Shown here piece after piece: positions 9,317-18,839 of a stretch of DNA of 64,000 nt (within the stretch, counting starts at the first letter, position 1; every line of letters starts with the position of its first letter). Position numbers and translations under genes: made by a program. The notes under the pieces were generated by a model. It ran no database searches and had not been told where the DNA came from. It saw only the letters and a program-made list of their open reading frames with translations. Source of the DNA: Acidobacteriaceae bacterium (GTDB lineage: Bacteria > Acidobacteriota > Terriglobia > Terriglobales > Acidobacteriaceae); NCBI GenBank assembly GCA_003139095.1, contig PLHW01000011.1, positions 1-64,000 on the forward strand. The letters run 5' to 3'.

Positions 9317-9529
9317 ATGAGAACCTTTGACACTCTACCGGGCGAATCGAACACGAGCATCATCTCGTCGATCGTCAACTTGGTCTGCCCACAATGCGGT
9401 GGAAGAATGTCGGAATTCCAATGTGAAGGAAGATGCTGCAGAAACTGGCTTGCAGAATGGGAATGGGCGAATCAGGCCACCAAAAGTCCCAAGTCCCCGC
9501 GAGGCCACGCTGGCCGGTCGATGCGCTGA
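9317..9529 (+). CDS. Small zinc-ribbon protein
   Basis: A 70-residue protein from ATG 9317, seven bases after an AGGAGG ribosome-binding site. It contains CPQCGGRMSEFQCEGRCC near residues 24-41, a Cys-rich module that could bind one zinc, followed by a Trp-rich helix and a basic tail. In-frame upstream start codons exist, but only this one has a good ribosome-binding site. Function unknown; similar short zinc-ribbon proteins are often nucleic-acid or protein adaptors. Confidence 0.55.
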   Translation: MRTFDTLPGESNTSIISSIVNLVCPQCGGRMSEFQCEGRCCRNWLAEWEWANQATKSPKSPRGHAGRSMR

Positions 9530-9824
9530 GCTACCGTACTTCGGTGGATTCGTCCTTAACGCAAGTGCTAATGGACATCACGCAGAGAGTCTTTCCGGCA
9601 AGAACTCGCCAGATGTAATGGAGCCGGCAGATCGGTATCGATATCGGGTTCGACGACATGAACGAGTTTTGGCCCGACGCACAACGCAATGTTTTCGGTC
9701 ATTAGAGAGTGATGCCGCGAATCTTGGTGGCGTTTGCGATGCTGGCTAGAAATCTGGAATCAGCCGCTGCGTAAGAGAGGGAGCGTACCTGGACGGTATC
9801 TGACCGGGTGGTGGAGCATCTGAG

Positions 9825-11249
9825 ATGAGTGCTGAGGAGGTCTTGACCGCATTCCGGCGTGACGCTCCGTATCTATTCTTAGGTGCGGCCTTCGCCGCTG
9901 TCGGCATGGTGACCGCTGCCTTTGCCGTTCTCCGACGCCAGCGCGACTCACTCCTCATCTGCTTCGCATTGTTTGCCGCCTTGTACGGGTTTCGCCTGTG
10001 GATTTCGTCGCCCATGCTTGCAATGATGGCGCAGGGTGCGACCTTCTACGCGCGCCTGCGTGGAGCCGTTAATTACGTCACTCTGATTCCCGCATTGTTG
10101 TTCTTCATCTCCCTGGGTCTAAGACGATTTGAGCGGGCAGTTGGATACGCGGCGGTTGGGTTCGGTTGCCTACTCGCCGCGGCCACCTTTCTGTTCGGCG
10201 ATTCGCCTCACTACGAGCGAATCAATAGCATCGCTGTCATAAGCGCGTCGGGATTCTTTCTCATTCGCTTCATGGCGAGCGGTTCTGCTGAGAGCATTGC
10301 TCCTGAGGCTGCCAATTTCGATGTGATCCGTTGGGGCTTGCTCATCTTCGTAGGTTTGGTGGTTTGGCAAAATTCAGCTCAATTCTTCCACACTTCCTTG
10401 CCTCTACTGGAGCCCTTTGGATTCGCCGCGTTTCTCAGCACTCTGGGCTATGTTGCCGCCAGAAGTACTCTGCGGCGGGATCGACAGTTGGAGGAGATCC
10501 AAAAGGAATTGGAGGTAGCCCGTCGTATTCAGTTATCAATTCTGCCCGGAGAATTTCCCCCCTCCTCGAACTTCCGAGTAGCGGCTCGCTATGTGCCCAT
10601 GACTTCGGTGGCAGGCGATTTCTACGACTACATTATCGCGGATGACCACCAGGTTGGATTGTTGATCGCCGATGTGTCAGGGCACGGGGTCCCCGCCGCC
10701 CTTATTGCATCTATGGTCAAGCTCGCGGCAGCTTCGCAACGAGCGGTTGCCGCCAAGCCATGTCAGTTCCTGACCGGCATGAACTCGGCTTTGTTGGGCA
10801 ATACGCAGGACCAGTTCGTTACAGCGGCGTATGTCCACCTAAACTCAGAATCCGGTGAAATGCGGTACTCCGCCGCAGGGCACCCGCCTCTTTTGCTTGT
10901 GAGGAATGGACGCGTCACCCAAATTGAAGAGAACGGGTTGATGCTCGCGGCGTTCGATTTTGCATCATACTCCACTGCCGTCCACAAACTGGAAATAGAT
11001 GATCGAATCGTGATGTATACAGACGGGGTTGTGGAGGCTTCCAACGCTGCAAGAGATTTCTTCGGCCACGATGCATTGTGCGATCTGCTGACAAGAACTA
11101 GAGAGCTATCCCCGGCGATGGCGGCAGACTCGATTATTTCTTCTGTGCGCCAATGGTCGGGAACACAGGATGACGATTTGACCATTCTCATTTGCGACTA
11201 CATCTCAAAGAGAAACGAGTGTAGTGAAAAGACTCACCCTCGTTGCTAG
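9825..11249 (+). CDS. Membrane-bound PP2C/SpoIIE-type serine phosphatase
   Basis: A 474-residue protein with about seven hydrophobic segments in the first 215 residues (7TMR-like sensor), a short coiled-coil linker (LEEIQKELEVARRIQLSILP near 222-242), and a SpoIIE/RsbU PP2C phosphatase domain to the C-terminus. Metal-binding motifs are visible: GDFYDY (about 262), DVSGHGVPA (about 282), GHPPLL (about 351) and YTDGVVEA (about 397). Such proteins dephosphorylate STAS anti-anti-sigma factors in response to membrane signals. The STAS protein at 4848 is more likely an Mla subunit than its target. Confidence 0.88.
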   Translation: MSAEEVLTAFRRDAPYLFLGAAFAAVGMVTAAFAVLRRQRDSLLICFALFAALYGFRLWISSPMLAMMAQGATFYARLRGAVNYVTLIPALLFFISLGLRRFERAVGYAAVGFGCLLAAATFLFGDSPHYERINSIAVISASGFFLIRFMASGSAESIAPEAANFDVIRWGLLIFVGLVVWQNSAQFFHTSLPLLEPFGFAAFLSTLGYVAARSTLRRDRQLEEIQKELEVARRIQLSILPGEFPPSSNFRVAARYVPMTSVAGDFYDYIIADDHQVGLLIADVSGHGVPAALIASMVKLAAASQRAVAAKPCQFLTGMNSALLGNTQDQFVTAAYVHLNSESGEMRYSAAGHPPLLLVRNGRVTQIEENGLMLAAFDFASYSTAVHKLEIDDRIVMYTDGVVEASNAARDFFGHDALCDLLTRTRELSPAMAADSIISSVRQWSGTQDDDLTILICDYISKRNECSEKTHPRC

Positions 11250-11425
11250 CTGGGGAGTGCTGGCTTTGCGGTGGCACAGAAAAGAGTACTCTTAGTCCGA
11301 AGCATCTCGAACCGGCAAAATCGGTGCACGAAGAATCACCTGTGCCTCATCAAAACCTTGCGCCATCGTAAAATGAGCGACTTGCAAAGAGGGTGCGATC
11401 CGTCATTCGGATAAGATCCTTGCTT

Positions 11426-12457
11426 ATGATCTCCACCCTCCGGCACCTAATCGGTTGGATGATTTGCGTTTTCCGTTCCCGTGAGGATCTCCTTCTCGAA
11501 AACCTGGCGCTCCGTCAGCAATTGCTCGCCCTGCACAACAAACGACCTCGCCGCCGACTGGCAACCGCGCACAAGCTGTTCTGGACTACGTTGCGAAGAG
11601 TTTGGTCCGGTTGGAAGCAGCCGCTCGTGCTGGTTACCCCGAAGACGGTGGTGGCTTGGCATCGAGCGGGCTTTCGGTTGTACTGGAAATGGCTCTCACG
11701 AACCCGCCGACTCGGTGGCAGAAAACGTGTGAGCGAGGAGGTGCGGACGCTGATCTTTCGTATGGCTGCGGAGAATCCAACCTGGGGAGCGCCAAGGATT
11801 CACGGCGAGTTGCTCAAGTTGGGATTCCATCTTTCCGAACCGACGGTCTCACGATGGCTTCGTCGAGTCCCGAGAACTCCCGATCCCGCCCAGCGTTGGC
11901 TGACGTTTCTAAAAAACCATCGCGAAGCGATCGCGGCCATGGACTTTTTCACCGTCCCGACGATCACGTTTGGTGTTCTGTACTGCTTTTTCATCATTGA
12001 GCACGACCGGCGCAGGATTCTGGGTCTCAACGTCACACGGAATCCGAATGCTGCCTGGATTGTTCAGCAGATACGACAAGCGTGGCCGTACGCGCCAACA
12101 CACCGGTTCTTGCTGTTCGACCGGGACGGGAAGTTCGGCAATGACGTAGTGTCCGCAGTGAAACAGATGGGGAGTTCGCCGGTGCGCACTGCCTTCCGAA
12201 GCCCATGGCAGAACGGGGTCGCGGAACGTTGGGTCGGTAGTTGTCGGCGAGACCTGCTGGACCACGTCATCGTGATAAACGAACGCCATCTGAAGCGCCT
12301 CATGACTGAATACGTTCACTACTACCATGGAGACCGGACGCACTTGGGGCTAGCCAAGGACACACCCGTAGGTCGACCGGCCGCCCAGCCTTCAGCGAAC
12401 GGCAAGATTCGATCTCTTCCGCGACTCGGCGGACTGCACCATCGGTACGCTGCCTGA
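11426..12457 (+). mobile_element. DDE (rve-type) integrase-core transposase
   Basis: An intact transposase of about 343 residues (a GTG at 11393 would add 11). The N-terminal part carries a leucine-rich helical segment and helix-turn-helix-like region, then the integrase core. Acidic residues fit a DDE triad: Asp in AAMDFFT (about 171), Asp in LFDRDGKFG (about 231), and Glu in NGVAERWVG (about 264). The C-terminus has the HYYHGDRTHLGL motif of integrase-core transposases. I could not find convincing terminal inverted repeats, so the element's ends are undefined. It sits alone between a phosphatase gene and a TetR-led cluster. Confidence 0.8.
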
Positions 12458-12869
12458 ACTGTGCTGTTGCAGATTAGGGCGGTCGATTCAAAAGCTACCA
12501 GGCAATGCTCTGTTCGTGTCTGAACCAACGACCAGATTTCAGACCAAGCAACTCCTGGAAAAACAAATCCGAGCTGTCAACAACTTAGACACGCCGCGAC
12601 GGCTTGGTTTCTCGATCCTTCGGGAGGTTTTGATGATCCACAGGCTCGATAGCCTACCGACCGTTGGTTATTGGTCTGTTTCAAAACTCGTTTAGGCAGA
12701 ACGTCTCTCTGGAGGGGAGCCGTCCTCTATTCTGACAAGCTTCGCGACAGCCCTTTTCCTGAGCGGAAATATGTTTACAAGGGACATTATCTTCTGCTAC
12801 CTTCGGGTTCTAGAATCCACCAACGAGAGCGAGCGCTCGTCTTGTCATTGCGCTTGCGGATGGGTAAAT
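12458..12869. other. Intergenic region downstream of the transposase
   Basis: No gene is supported here. The stretch should include the right end of the insertion element and the promoter of the following TetR gene. I see no clear inverted repeat or promoter pair. Confidence 0.35.
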
Positions 12870-13496
12870 ATGCCCAGGCTTTTAGACGACACCCTTGTTA
12901 GCAATAGGCGCAAGATCGAACGCGCCGCGCAAGCGCTCTTCACGAGACAAGGATTTCACGGTACGACAGTGCGGGAGATCGCGCGGAAGGCCGGCGTTTC
13001 CATGGGAAAACTCTATTTGTACTATCCGACCAAGGAACATATCTTCATCGGCCTGGTCCAGCACATGGAACAAAAAATGGAGGTCCTGCGACGGACCGAA
13101 CTTTTTCCGTTAATGCAATCGCCCGATCCGGATTCGCTGAAGAAGCTGGGGATGGCAGTTGGCCGAGTCGTCTCGCAGAATCTGGATTACTGGCGACTCA
13201 TGTACGTCGATGTTGTTGAGTTCCGTCACAAACACTTCATTCACAGTTACCGCGAAGTGGCGGGAGGTCTGCGCACCTATTCGACAGCTTTGTTTCAAAA
13301 GGCGCCCATCCCCTTTCCCCCCGACGTGAACCCCGGGTTTGCGTATGTCAGCTTGTACTTGCAGTTTGTCACCCATTTTCTGGTGGAGGAACTGTTCGGC
13401 GCCAAGCGTTATCTGGGTGTGAGTGACGCGGAAGCGGTCGAACAGTTTGTCCGCCTGTACACGCGGAGCGGTAAAGAGCGAGCTTCGAAGCGGTAG
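12870..13496 (+). CDS. TetR/AcrR-family transcriptional regulator
   Basis: About 208 residues from ATG 12870. The N-terminal TetR domain is clear: RKIERAAQALFTRQGFHGTT, then VREIARKAGVSMGKLYLYYP with the recognition helix (about residues 15-60). The C-terminal ligand domain is unassigned. A longer frame from 12771 adds 33 residues upstream of the domain without a better ribosome-binding site. It is followed 20 bases later by the TonB-receptor gene on the same strand, so it may control uptake and use of that receptor's substrate. Confidence 0.85.
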   Translation: MPRLLDDTLVSNRRKIERAAQALFTRQGFHGTTVREIARKAGVSMGKLYLYYPTKEHIFIGLVQHMEQKMEVLRRTELFPLMQSPDPDSLKKLGMAVGRVVSQNLDYWRLMYVDVVEFRHKHFIHSYREVAGGLRTYSTALFQKAPIPFPPDVNPGFAYVSLYLQFVTHFLVEELFGAKRYLGVSDAEAVEQFVRLYTRSGKERASKR

Positions 13497-13516
13497 TTAG
13501 ACACTAAGGAGGAAAT

Positions 13517-16500
13517 ATGCGAACCCGAATTCTGGGGATGCTGCTGGTGTTGGCTGGCATTCTCTGCTTCATGACGCCGATGACTCAGGCGCAAACCGCC
13601 ACGACCGGACAAATTGTGGGCGCGGTGACGGACCCCAGCGGGGCCCGTGTAGCGGGCGCGAAAGTAACGCTGACGAGCGACGCCGGAGTGCGCCGCGAAA
13701 CGGTAACCGGCGACAGCGGCCGTTACACGTTTCCTCTGCTCGACCCAGGGGTCTATCAGCTCGAAGTGAGCAGCAGTGGATTCGCGCCAATCAAAGTTGA
13801 AAGCGTCACCGTCAAGATCACCGCAACCACGGTTTCCGACGTTGCCCTCAAGGTGGCGGGTGCGCCGACCACTGTTTCGGTTACGGGCGAATCGCCTCTG
13901 GTACAGACGGAAAGCTCTGCCCGCGGAACCGTTATCGACGAGCAAGAGATCCAGGCCCTGCCGCTGCCGACCCGCAACTTCCAGCAATTATTAACTCTGA
14001 CGACTGGTACTTCGGGTTCCCTCCAGAATTCCTCCGAGTTGGGACGCGGCGATGTTGCCGTGTATGTCAATGGCCAGCGCGCGCTCTCTAACAACCTCCT
14101 CATCAACGGAGTGGATGCGAATTCCATCGGCACGGGCGAGAACCCAAATCTTTCTGTCCCGTCCATCGATTCGCTCCAGGAATTCATCGTGCAGACCAGC
14201 ATGTACGACGCCTCCGCGGGCCGCAACGCGGGTGGCAATGTGGCCGCCGTCACCAAGTCGGGCACCAACAGCCTCCATGGAGATGTTTATGAGTTCCTGC
14301 GAAATACCGTCTTGGATGCGAACAACTTCTTCCTGAACGGAGCGGAAAACGGAGCAGTCACGCCGAGGCCTACATACAGGCGCAACCAGTTTGGCGGCAC
14401 GTTGGGCGGTCCGCTGCTGAAGGATCGTGCGTGGTTCTTTATCTCCTATCAGGGCACGCGCGAAACCAACGGGACCTCGCTGACGAACTCACTCGCCACG
14501 GTATTCGTGCCGGCCTTTCTGGGCCCGCAACGCGATGCCGCGTCTCTCGCTAATCTTTCTCTGTGTTATGGCTTGGGTGGCTTCTTCGATCCGTTTACGA
14601 CTTATGCTGCGCTCAACCAGAGGCTGCCCAACGGGCAGTATATGATTCCGTCCGCTCCCGGCGTTACGACCACCGCCGCTGGCTGTGCGCCCGGAGCGGG
14701 GGTGACGGCAGCGCCTGTCCTGGAGACGACTCCGTCCAACTCGACGTACAAAGAAGATCAGTTCAACACCAATCTGGACTTCAAACTGACCGAAAAGAAT
14801 CGCTTCTTCGCCAAGTACTTCCAAGCGCTAAACCGCGAAAATCAGGCGCTCTACGCTCAGTTTGGCGACGGCAACCCACTTCAGGCGCCGGGGTGGCCGG
14901 CTGAAGAAGAGGTAAACCAGCGCGTACTTTCGGTCGGCCTGTCTTCGGTGATCTCGAACCGTTTGGTGAATGAAGTCAGGTTCGGGTGGAGTACGATTTA
15001 CGGACCTGGAAAGCCTTCTACACCTGTCACTTCGGCCGATTTGGGAATTTCGTCTCCGTTAGGCAGCTTGTTTCCGAGTATGCCAACCATGATCTTTGCA
15101 AACATGTTCACTCTTGGGCCGTCTCCGTTAGGTATTACCTATGCGGCGACCAACATGTATAGCGTTAGCGACATGATGACGTGGACAAAGGGCCGACATG
15201 CCATGAAGTTCGGCGGCGAATACAAGCGGCAGGAGTTGGACGCACCCTATTTCGATGTATTCCCCAACGGCGAAATCGCATACGCGGGATTCCTGAACGG
15301 CAATCCATTTTCGGATTTTCTCGCCGGGCTGGCCAGCGTATCCGTCATTGGCTCGGGCACCAATAGTATCCACAACCGGGCCAACGATTTTTCGGCTTTC
15401 TTCCAGGACGACTGGAAGGTCACTCAGCGGCTCACGCTGAACCTCGGCTTACGTTATGACTATTTCGGTCCCACCACCGAGACCCAGGGTCATTTTGTGG
15501 GGTTCGATCCGTCACGGGCTGCGATTGCCCCTCTGCCGATTGTGCCGGGTTGTTTGGACACCTGCGGGGTGGCGGTTACTGGGGGCTTCGTTCAGGCGGG
15601 CAACGGGAATCTGCCGGTCCCCAACGGCGGCACACCGGGATTCACAAAGGTCAGCGACGGCCTAGTGAATTCCAATTTCAAGAACTTCGGGCCGAGGATT
15701 GGCTTCGCTTATCAACTCTCGGATAACGGCAAGATTGTTCTGCGCGGAGGGTATGGCATCTTCTTTGATCGGCCCAACATGCGGCTGTATAACAGCCAAT
15801 TGTTCAATATGCCCTATGAGATGATAGCCACCGCGCTCGCCACTCCGAACGAAAATCCATTTGTGCAAGTCCCACTGCCCAGCGCCTTTCCGCTGAGTCT
15901 CAGCAATACCAGCATCTTCCCGTTCGGAGGATATCCGGCTGTGTTGCCGGTAACCAGCTATGGTTCGGCTACGCCCGCGCCCACCATAGTTCCGGCCTCC
16001 GGGCTCTATCCCGACATACATGACTGGAGCATCCCATACACACAAACGTTCAACCTTGGCGTGCAAAATAGCTTCGCCAATAACTGGATGCTGGACCTGG
16101 GCTATGTCGGCTCGCTGGGACGCAAGTTTCCGCGCTTGTTCTCGTTCAACCAAGCGTTTGGTCCCTCGTTCGCCGGAGTGCCTGCGGTTGGAAGTCTGGG
16201 CGGACCTCTCTTCCCGGGCTTCGGCGATTTGCCCGCACCCGGACTGGGTAGCTTCCTTATGAAAAGCAACTCCAACTCCAGTTACAACTCCCTCCAGGCA
16301 ACCGTCAACAAGCGCTTTTCCTACGGCTTGCAGATGTTGCTCAGCTATACCTGGTCCCACTCGATCGACGACTACTCCGGCAGCGACGTCAGCGACATCT
16401 CACTGCTCCCCGGCGACATGGTGAATCAAAACCACAACCATGCTTTATCGGATTTCGACAGGCGGCATCGCTTTGTGGGGAGTTACTTGTACAATCTGCC

Positions 16501-16999
16501 GGACGCTTATCATGGCGGCTCGGGCCTGGCAAAGGGTCTGGTGAACTCATGGAGTGTGTCCGGAATTGTAACCCTGCAGTCCGGCGTTCCGTTCTCGATC
16601 TTAGGCGCGGATTCCCTGTTTGCGTTCACCCAAAGCGACTTGGCTCCCGGGCGGACGGTGGCATCCGCAATCAAGAGCAGCAACGTGGCCGACCGCCTGA
16701 ACGCCTATTTCGACACGACGGCGTTCGTTCCTCCTACTCCCGACACGGCAGATTTTGGAACTTTGGGGCGGAACATCATTCGAGGTCCGAAGCAGATCGA
16801 CACGGATTTTTCCATTATGAAGCTCGTTCCGATCGCGGAAGGCCAAAAGGTGGAGTTCCGAGCCGAGTTCTTCAATCTGTTCAACAACGTGAATTTTGCC
16901 AACCCCGTGAACGTAGTTTCGTCGGGGAACTTTGGGCAGATTGCATCGACCACTACGGGGCCCCGGGTGATCCAGTTTGCGCTGAAGTACAACTTTTAG
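13517..16999 (+). CDS. TonB-dependent receptor, Oar-like, with carboxypeptidase-regulatory-like domain
   Basis: A 1160-residue outer-membrane protein. It has a signal peptide (residues 1-26), a carboxypeptidase-regulatory-like beta-sandwich (about 28-110, with GQIVGAVTDPSGARVAGAKV), a plug domain (about 120-250, including VYVNGQRALSNNLLINGVDA) and a long beta-barrel ending in the aromatic FALKYNF. This architecture is expanded in Acidobacteria and usually serves uptake of large or hydrophobic molecules. A strong AAGGAGGAAAT ribosome-binding site precedes the ATG. It is encoded with a TetR regulator and with SDR, KAS-III-like and acyl-CoA ligase genes, suggesting import of a lipid-like or cyclic substrate; the substrate is unknown. 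Confidence 0.92.
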   Translation: MRTRILGMLLVLAGILCFMTPMTQAQTATTGQIVGAVTDPSGARVAGAKVTLTSDAGVRRETVTGDSGRYTFPLLDPGVYQLEVSSSGFAPIKVESVTVKITATTVSDVALKVAGAPTTVSVTGESPLVQTESSARGTVIDEQEIQALPLPTRNFQQLLTLTTGTSGSLQNSSELGRGDVAVYVNGQRALSNNLLINGVDANSIGTGENPNLSVPSIDSLQEFIVQTSMYDASAGRNAGGNVAAVTKSGTNSLHGDVYEFLRNTVLDANNFFLNGAENGAVTPRPTYRRNQFGGTLGGPLLKDRAWFFISYQGTRETNGTSLTNSLATVFVPAFLGPQRDAASLANLSLCYGLGGFFDPFTTYAALNQRLPNGQYMIPSAPGVTTTAAGCAPGAGVTAAPVLETTPSNSTYKEDQFNTNLDFKLTEKNRFFAKYFQALNRENQALYAQFGDGNPLQAPGWPAEEEVNQRVLSVGLSSVISNRLVNEVRFGWSTIYGPGKPSTPVTSADLGISSPLGSLFPSMPTMIFANMFTLGPSPLGITYAATNMYSVSDMMTWTKGRHAMKFGGEYKRQELDAPYFDVFPNGEIAYAGFLNGNPFSDFLAGLASVSVIGSGTNSIHNRANDFSAFFQDDWKVTQRLTLNLGLRYDYFGPTTETQGHFVGFDPSRAAIAPLPIVPGCLDTCGVAVTGGFVQAGNGNLPVPNGGTPGFTKVSDGLVNSNFKNFGPRIGFAYQLSDNGKIVLRGGYGIFFDRPNMRLYNSQLFNMPYEMIATALATPNENPFVQVPLPSAFPLSLSNTSIFPFGGYPAVLPVTSYGSATPAPTIVPASGLYPDIHDWSIPYTQTFNLGVQNSFANNWMLDLGYVGSLGRKFPRLFSFNQAFGPSFAGVPAVGSLGGPLFPGFGDLPAPGLGSFLMKSNSNSSYNSLQATVNKRFSYGLQMLLSYTWSHSIDDYSGSDVSDISLLPGDMVNQNHNHALSDFDRRHRFVGSYLYNLPDAYHGGSGLAKGLVNSWSVSGIVTLQSGVPFSILGADSLFAFTQSDLAPGRTVASAIKSSNVADRLNAYFDTTAFVPPTPDTADFGTLGRNIIRGPKQIDTDFSIMKLVPIAEGQKVEFRAEFFNLFNNVNFANPVNVVSSGNFGQIASTTTGPRVIQFALKYNF

Positions 17000-17006
17000 G
17001 GGGCGC

Positions 17007-17789
17007 ATGAAAGCCACGGGTCTGCGGGATAAGGTCGTCATCGTTACCGGCGCCGCGGCGGGGATCGGTCTCGCCACGGCCCGGGCCTTTGCGAGCGAAG
17101 GCTGCCGGGTGGCGGCCTGGGATGTCAACGGCGCCGGGCAGGAAGAACTCGTGCGCGAACTGTCTTCGCTCGGAGGAGAGCCGCTCTTCCGCAAAGTCAG
17201 CGTTTTCGATGCCGCCGGGGTCGGGTCTGCGGTCGAAGAAGTTGTGAAACGCTGGAGCGCGGTCGATGTTCTCATTAATAACGCAGGCATTACGCGCGAC
17301 GCACAGTTCGTGAAGTGGAAGGATGGCGCAGTTGCCGGGACGATGACCGACGATGCGTTCGACTCGGTGATCTCGGTTAACCTCAAAGGTGTCTTCCTCT
17401 GCTCTCGGGCGGTTGTGCCCCACATGATCCGCAAAGGCTCGGGCGTGATACTCAACGCCTCTTCGGTCGTGGGTTTGTACGGAAATTTTGGTCAGACAAA
17501 CTATGCTGCCACCAAGGCGGGAGTCATCGCGTTTGCGCGGACGTGGTCGCGCGAACTGGCAAAATACAATATCCGTGTGAACGCCGTGGCTCCCGGTTTC
17601 ATCGCGACCGAAATGGTGCAGAAGATGCCGGAGAAGGTTGTTCAGACGATGGTTTCACACACCCCTCTCGGTCGCATGGGAAAGCCTGAGGACGTCGCCG
17701 AAGCCTATGTCTGGTTAGCTTCCGACGCGGCGTCGTTCATCACTGGTACGGTGCTCTCCGTGGACGGCGGATTGGTGCTGGGAACCTGA
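17007..17789 (+). CDS. SDR-family oxidoreductase (FabG-like)
   Basis: A 260-residue short-chain dehydrogenase/reductase. The Rossmann motif is TGAAAGIG (about residues 15-22), NNAG follows near 91, the catalytic Ser is in NASSVVG and the Tyr/Lys pair in NYAATKAG. The C-terminal PGFIATEM and TGTVLSVDGG motifs match 3-oxoacyl-ACP/3-hydroxyacyl-CoA dehydrogenases. An extra loop after the NNAG motif (QFVKWKDGAV) is a little longer than usual. It starts seven bases after the receptor gene and precedes the KAS-III-like gene, so it probably oxidises or reduces a beta-hydroxy/keto thioester. Confidence 0.9.
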   Translation: MKATGLRDKVVIVTGAAAGIGLATARAFASEGCRVAAWDVNGAGQEELVRELSSLGGEPLFRKVSVFDAAGVGSAVEEVVKRWSAVDVLINNAGITRDAQFVKWKDGAVAGTMTDDAFDSVISVNLKGVFLCSRAVVPHMIRKGSGVILNASSVVGLYGNFGQTNYAATKAGVIAFARTWSRELAKYNIRVNAVAPGFIATEMVQKMPEKVVQTMVSHTPLGRMGKPEDVAEAYVWLASDAASFITGTVLSVDGGLVLGT

Positions 17790-17816
17790 TTTACAGCAAT
17801 CCTAGAGGACTCATTC

Positions 17817-18809
17817 ATGACTCGTTATGCAACCATTGTCGCGACTGGCAGGTACGTGCCTGAGATAGAAGTGACCAATGATATGCTGCGCGAGCGCTTC
17901 AAGCATATCCCGGATTTTGTAGACAAAATGGAGGCCAGCAGCGGCATCAAGACGCGCTGGCATGCTCCCGAAAGCTGGGCCACGAGCGATGTTGCTCTGC
18001 CCGCTGCGAAACTCGCGCTTGAACGCGCAGGGAAGAAGCCCGAAGACGTCGATTTGATCATCCTCGGCACCGATTCGCCGGATTACATCACGCCCGCCAC
18101 CTCGGTCGTTCTGCAATACAAGCTGGGCGCAAAAAATGCTGGCACATTTGATGTCGGTTGCGCGTGCGCTTCCTTTCCTACCGGCCTTTCCGCGGCTGCC
18201 GGAATCATCGCCGCCAACCCCGGCATCAACACGGTGCTCGTGGTCGGTGTCTATCTCATGCACAAACTCACGGCGCTCGCCGATCCAATGGTCTTTTTCT
18301 ATGGCGATGGCTCCGGCGCGGCAGTGCTCGAGGCGGCCGCTTCGCCGGGGTTTATTACTTCCACCTTTCGCGCCGATGGCTCCTATCACGACTACTGGGG
18401 AATCTACTCCGGAGGTACCTTCGAACCCGCGAGCGAGGAGTCGGTTAAGGCGGGACGTACCGCCTGTACGATCAAGAACCGCTATCCTCCGGAATTGAAC
18501 GAAGAGACTTGGCCGATCCTTGTGCAGCGTCTCGCAAAGGACGGTGGCTTTCAACTCCGCGACGTCGGCTGCTTCATTTTTACTCAAGTGCGGAAACCCA
18601 CGATTGAACGTGTGATGGAGCGTCTTGGTGTGCCGGTTGAGCGCGCGCATACCATCATGGAACAGTATGGCTATACGGGATCCGCCTGTGTGGGCATGGC
18701 CCTCGATCATGCGATTGAGCACGGTAAGCTGAAGTCCGGGGACCTGGTGGTGCTGGTGGGCTCCGGGGTTGGTTACAATCAGGCGGGCTGCGCGTTTCGC
18801 ATGCCATAG
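17817..18809 (+). CDS. KAS-III-like (FabH/OleA superfamily) protein with incomplete catalytic triad
   Basis: A 330-residue thiolase-fold protein. The nucleophile region is FDVGCACASF, with Cys117 at the position of the FabH active-site Cys. The usual HQAN segment is replaced by TQVRKP, and the HGNTSAAS segment by YGYTGSAC, so the His and Asn of the Cys-His-Asn triad are not present. Some KAS-III-like proteins with altered triads act as acyltransferases rather than decarboxylating condensing enzymes; which applies here cannot be told from sequence. It lies between an SDR and an acyl-CoA ligase, fitting formation or modification of an acyl thioester. Confidence 0.82.
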   Translation: MTRYATIVATGRYVPEIEVTNDMLRERFKHIPDFVDKMEASSGIKTRWHAPESWATSDVALPAAKLALERAGKKPEDVDLIILGTDSPDYITPATSVVLQYKLGAKNAGTFDVGCACASFPTGLSAAAGIIAANPGINTVLVVGVYLMHKLTALADPMVFFYGDGSGAAVLEAAASPGFITSTFRADGSYHDYWGIYSGGTFEPASEESVKAGRTACTIKNRYPPELNEETWPILVQRLAKDGGFQLRDVGCFIFTQVRKPTIERVMERLGVPVERAHTIMEQYGYTGSACVGMALDHAIEHGKLKSGDLVVLVGSGVGYNQAGCAFRMP

Positions 18810-18839
18810 CGGCGTTAGGAGCCAACCTGGAAAGGCTTT

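Noticed and set aside
17811-18722. Minus-strand open frame of 303 codons opposite the KAS-III-like gene
   Set aside because: Antisense shadow; no domain and no ribosome-binding site, while the plus-strand gene shows family motifs.
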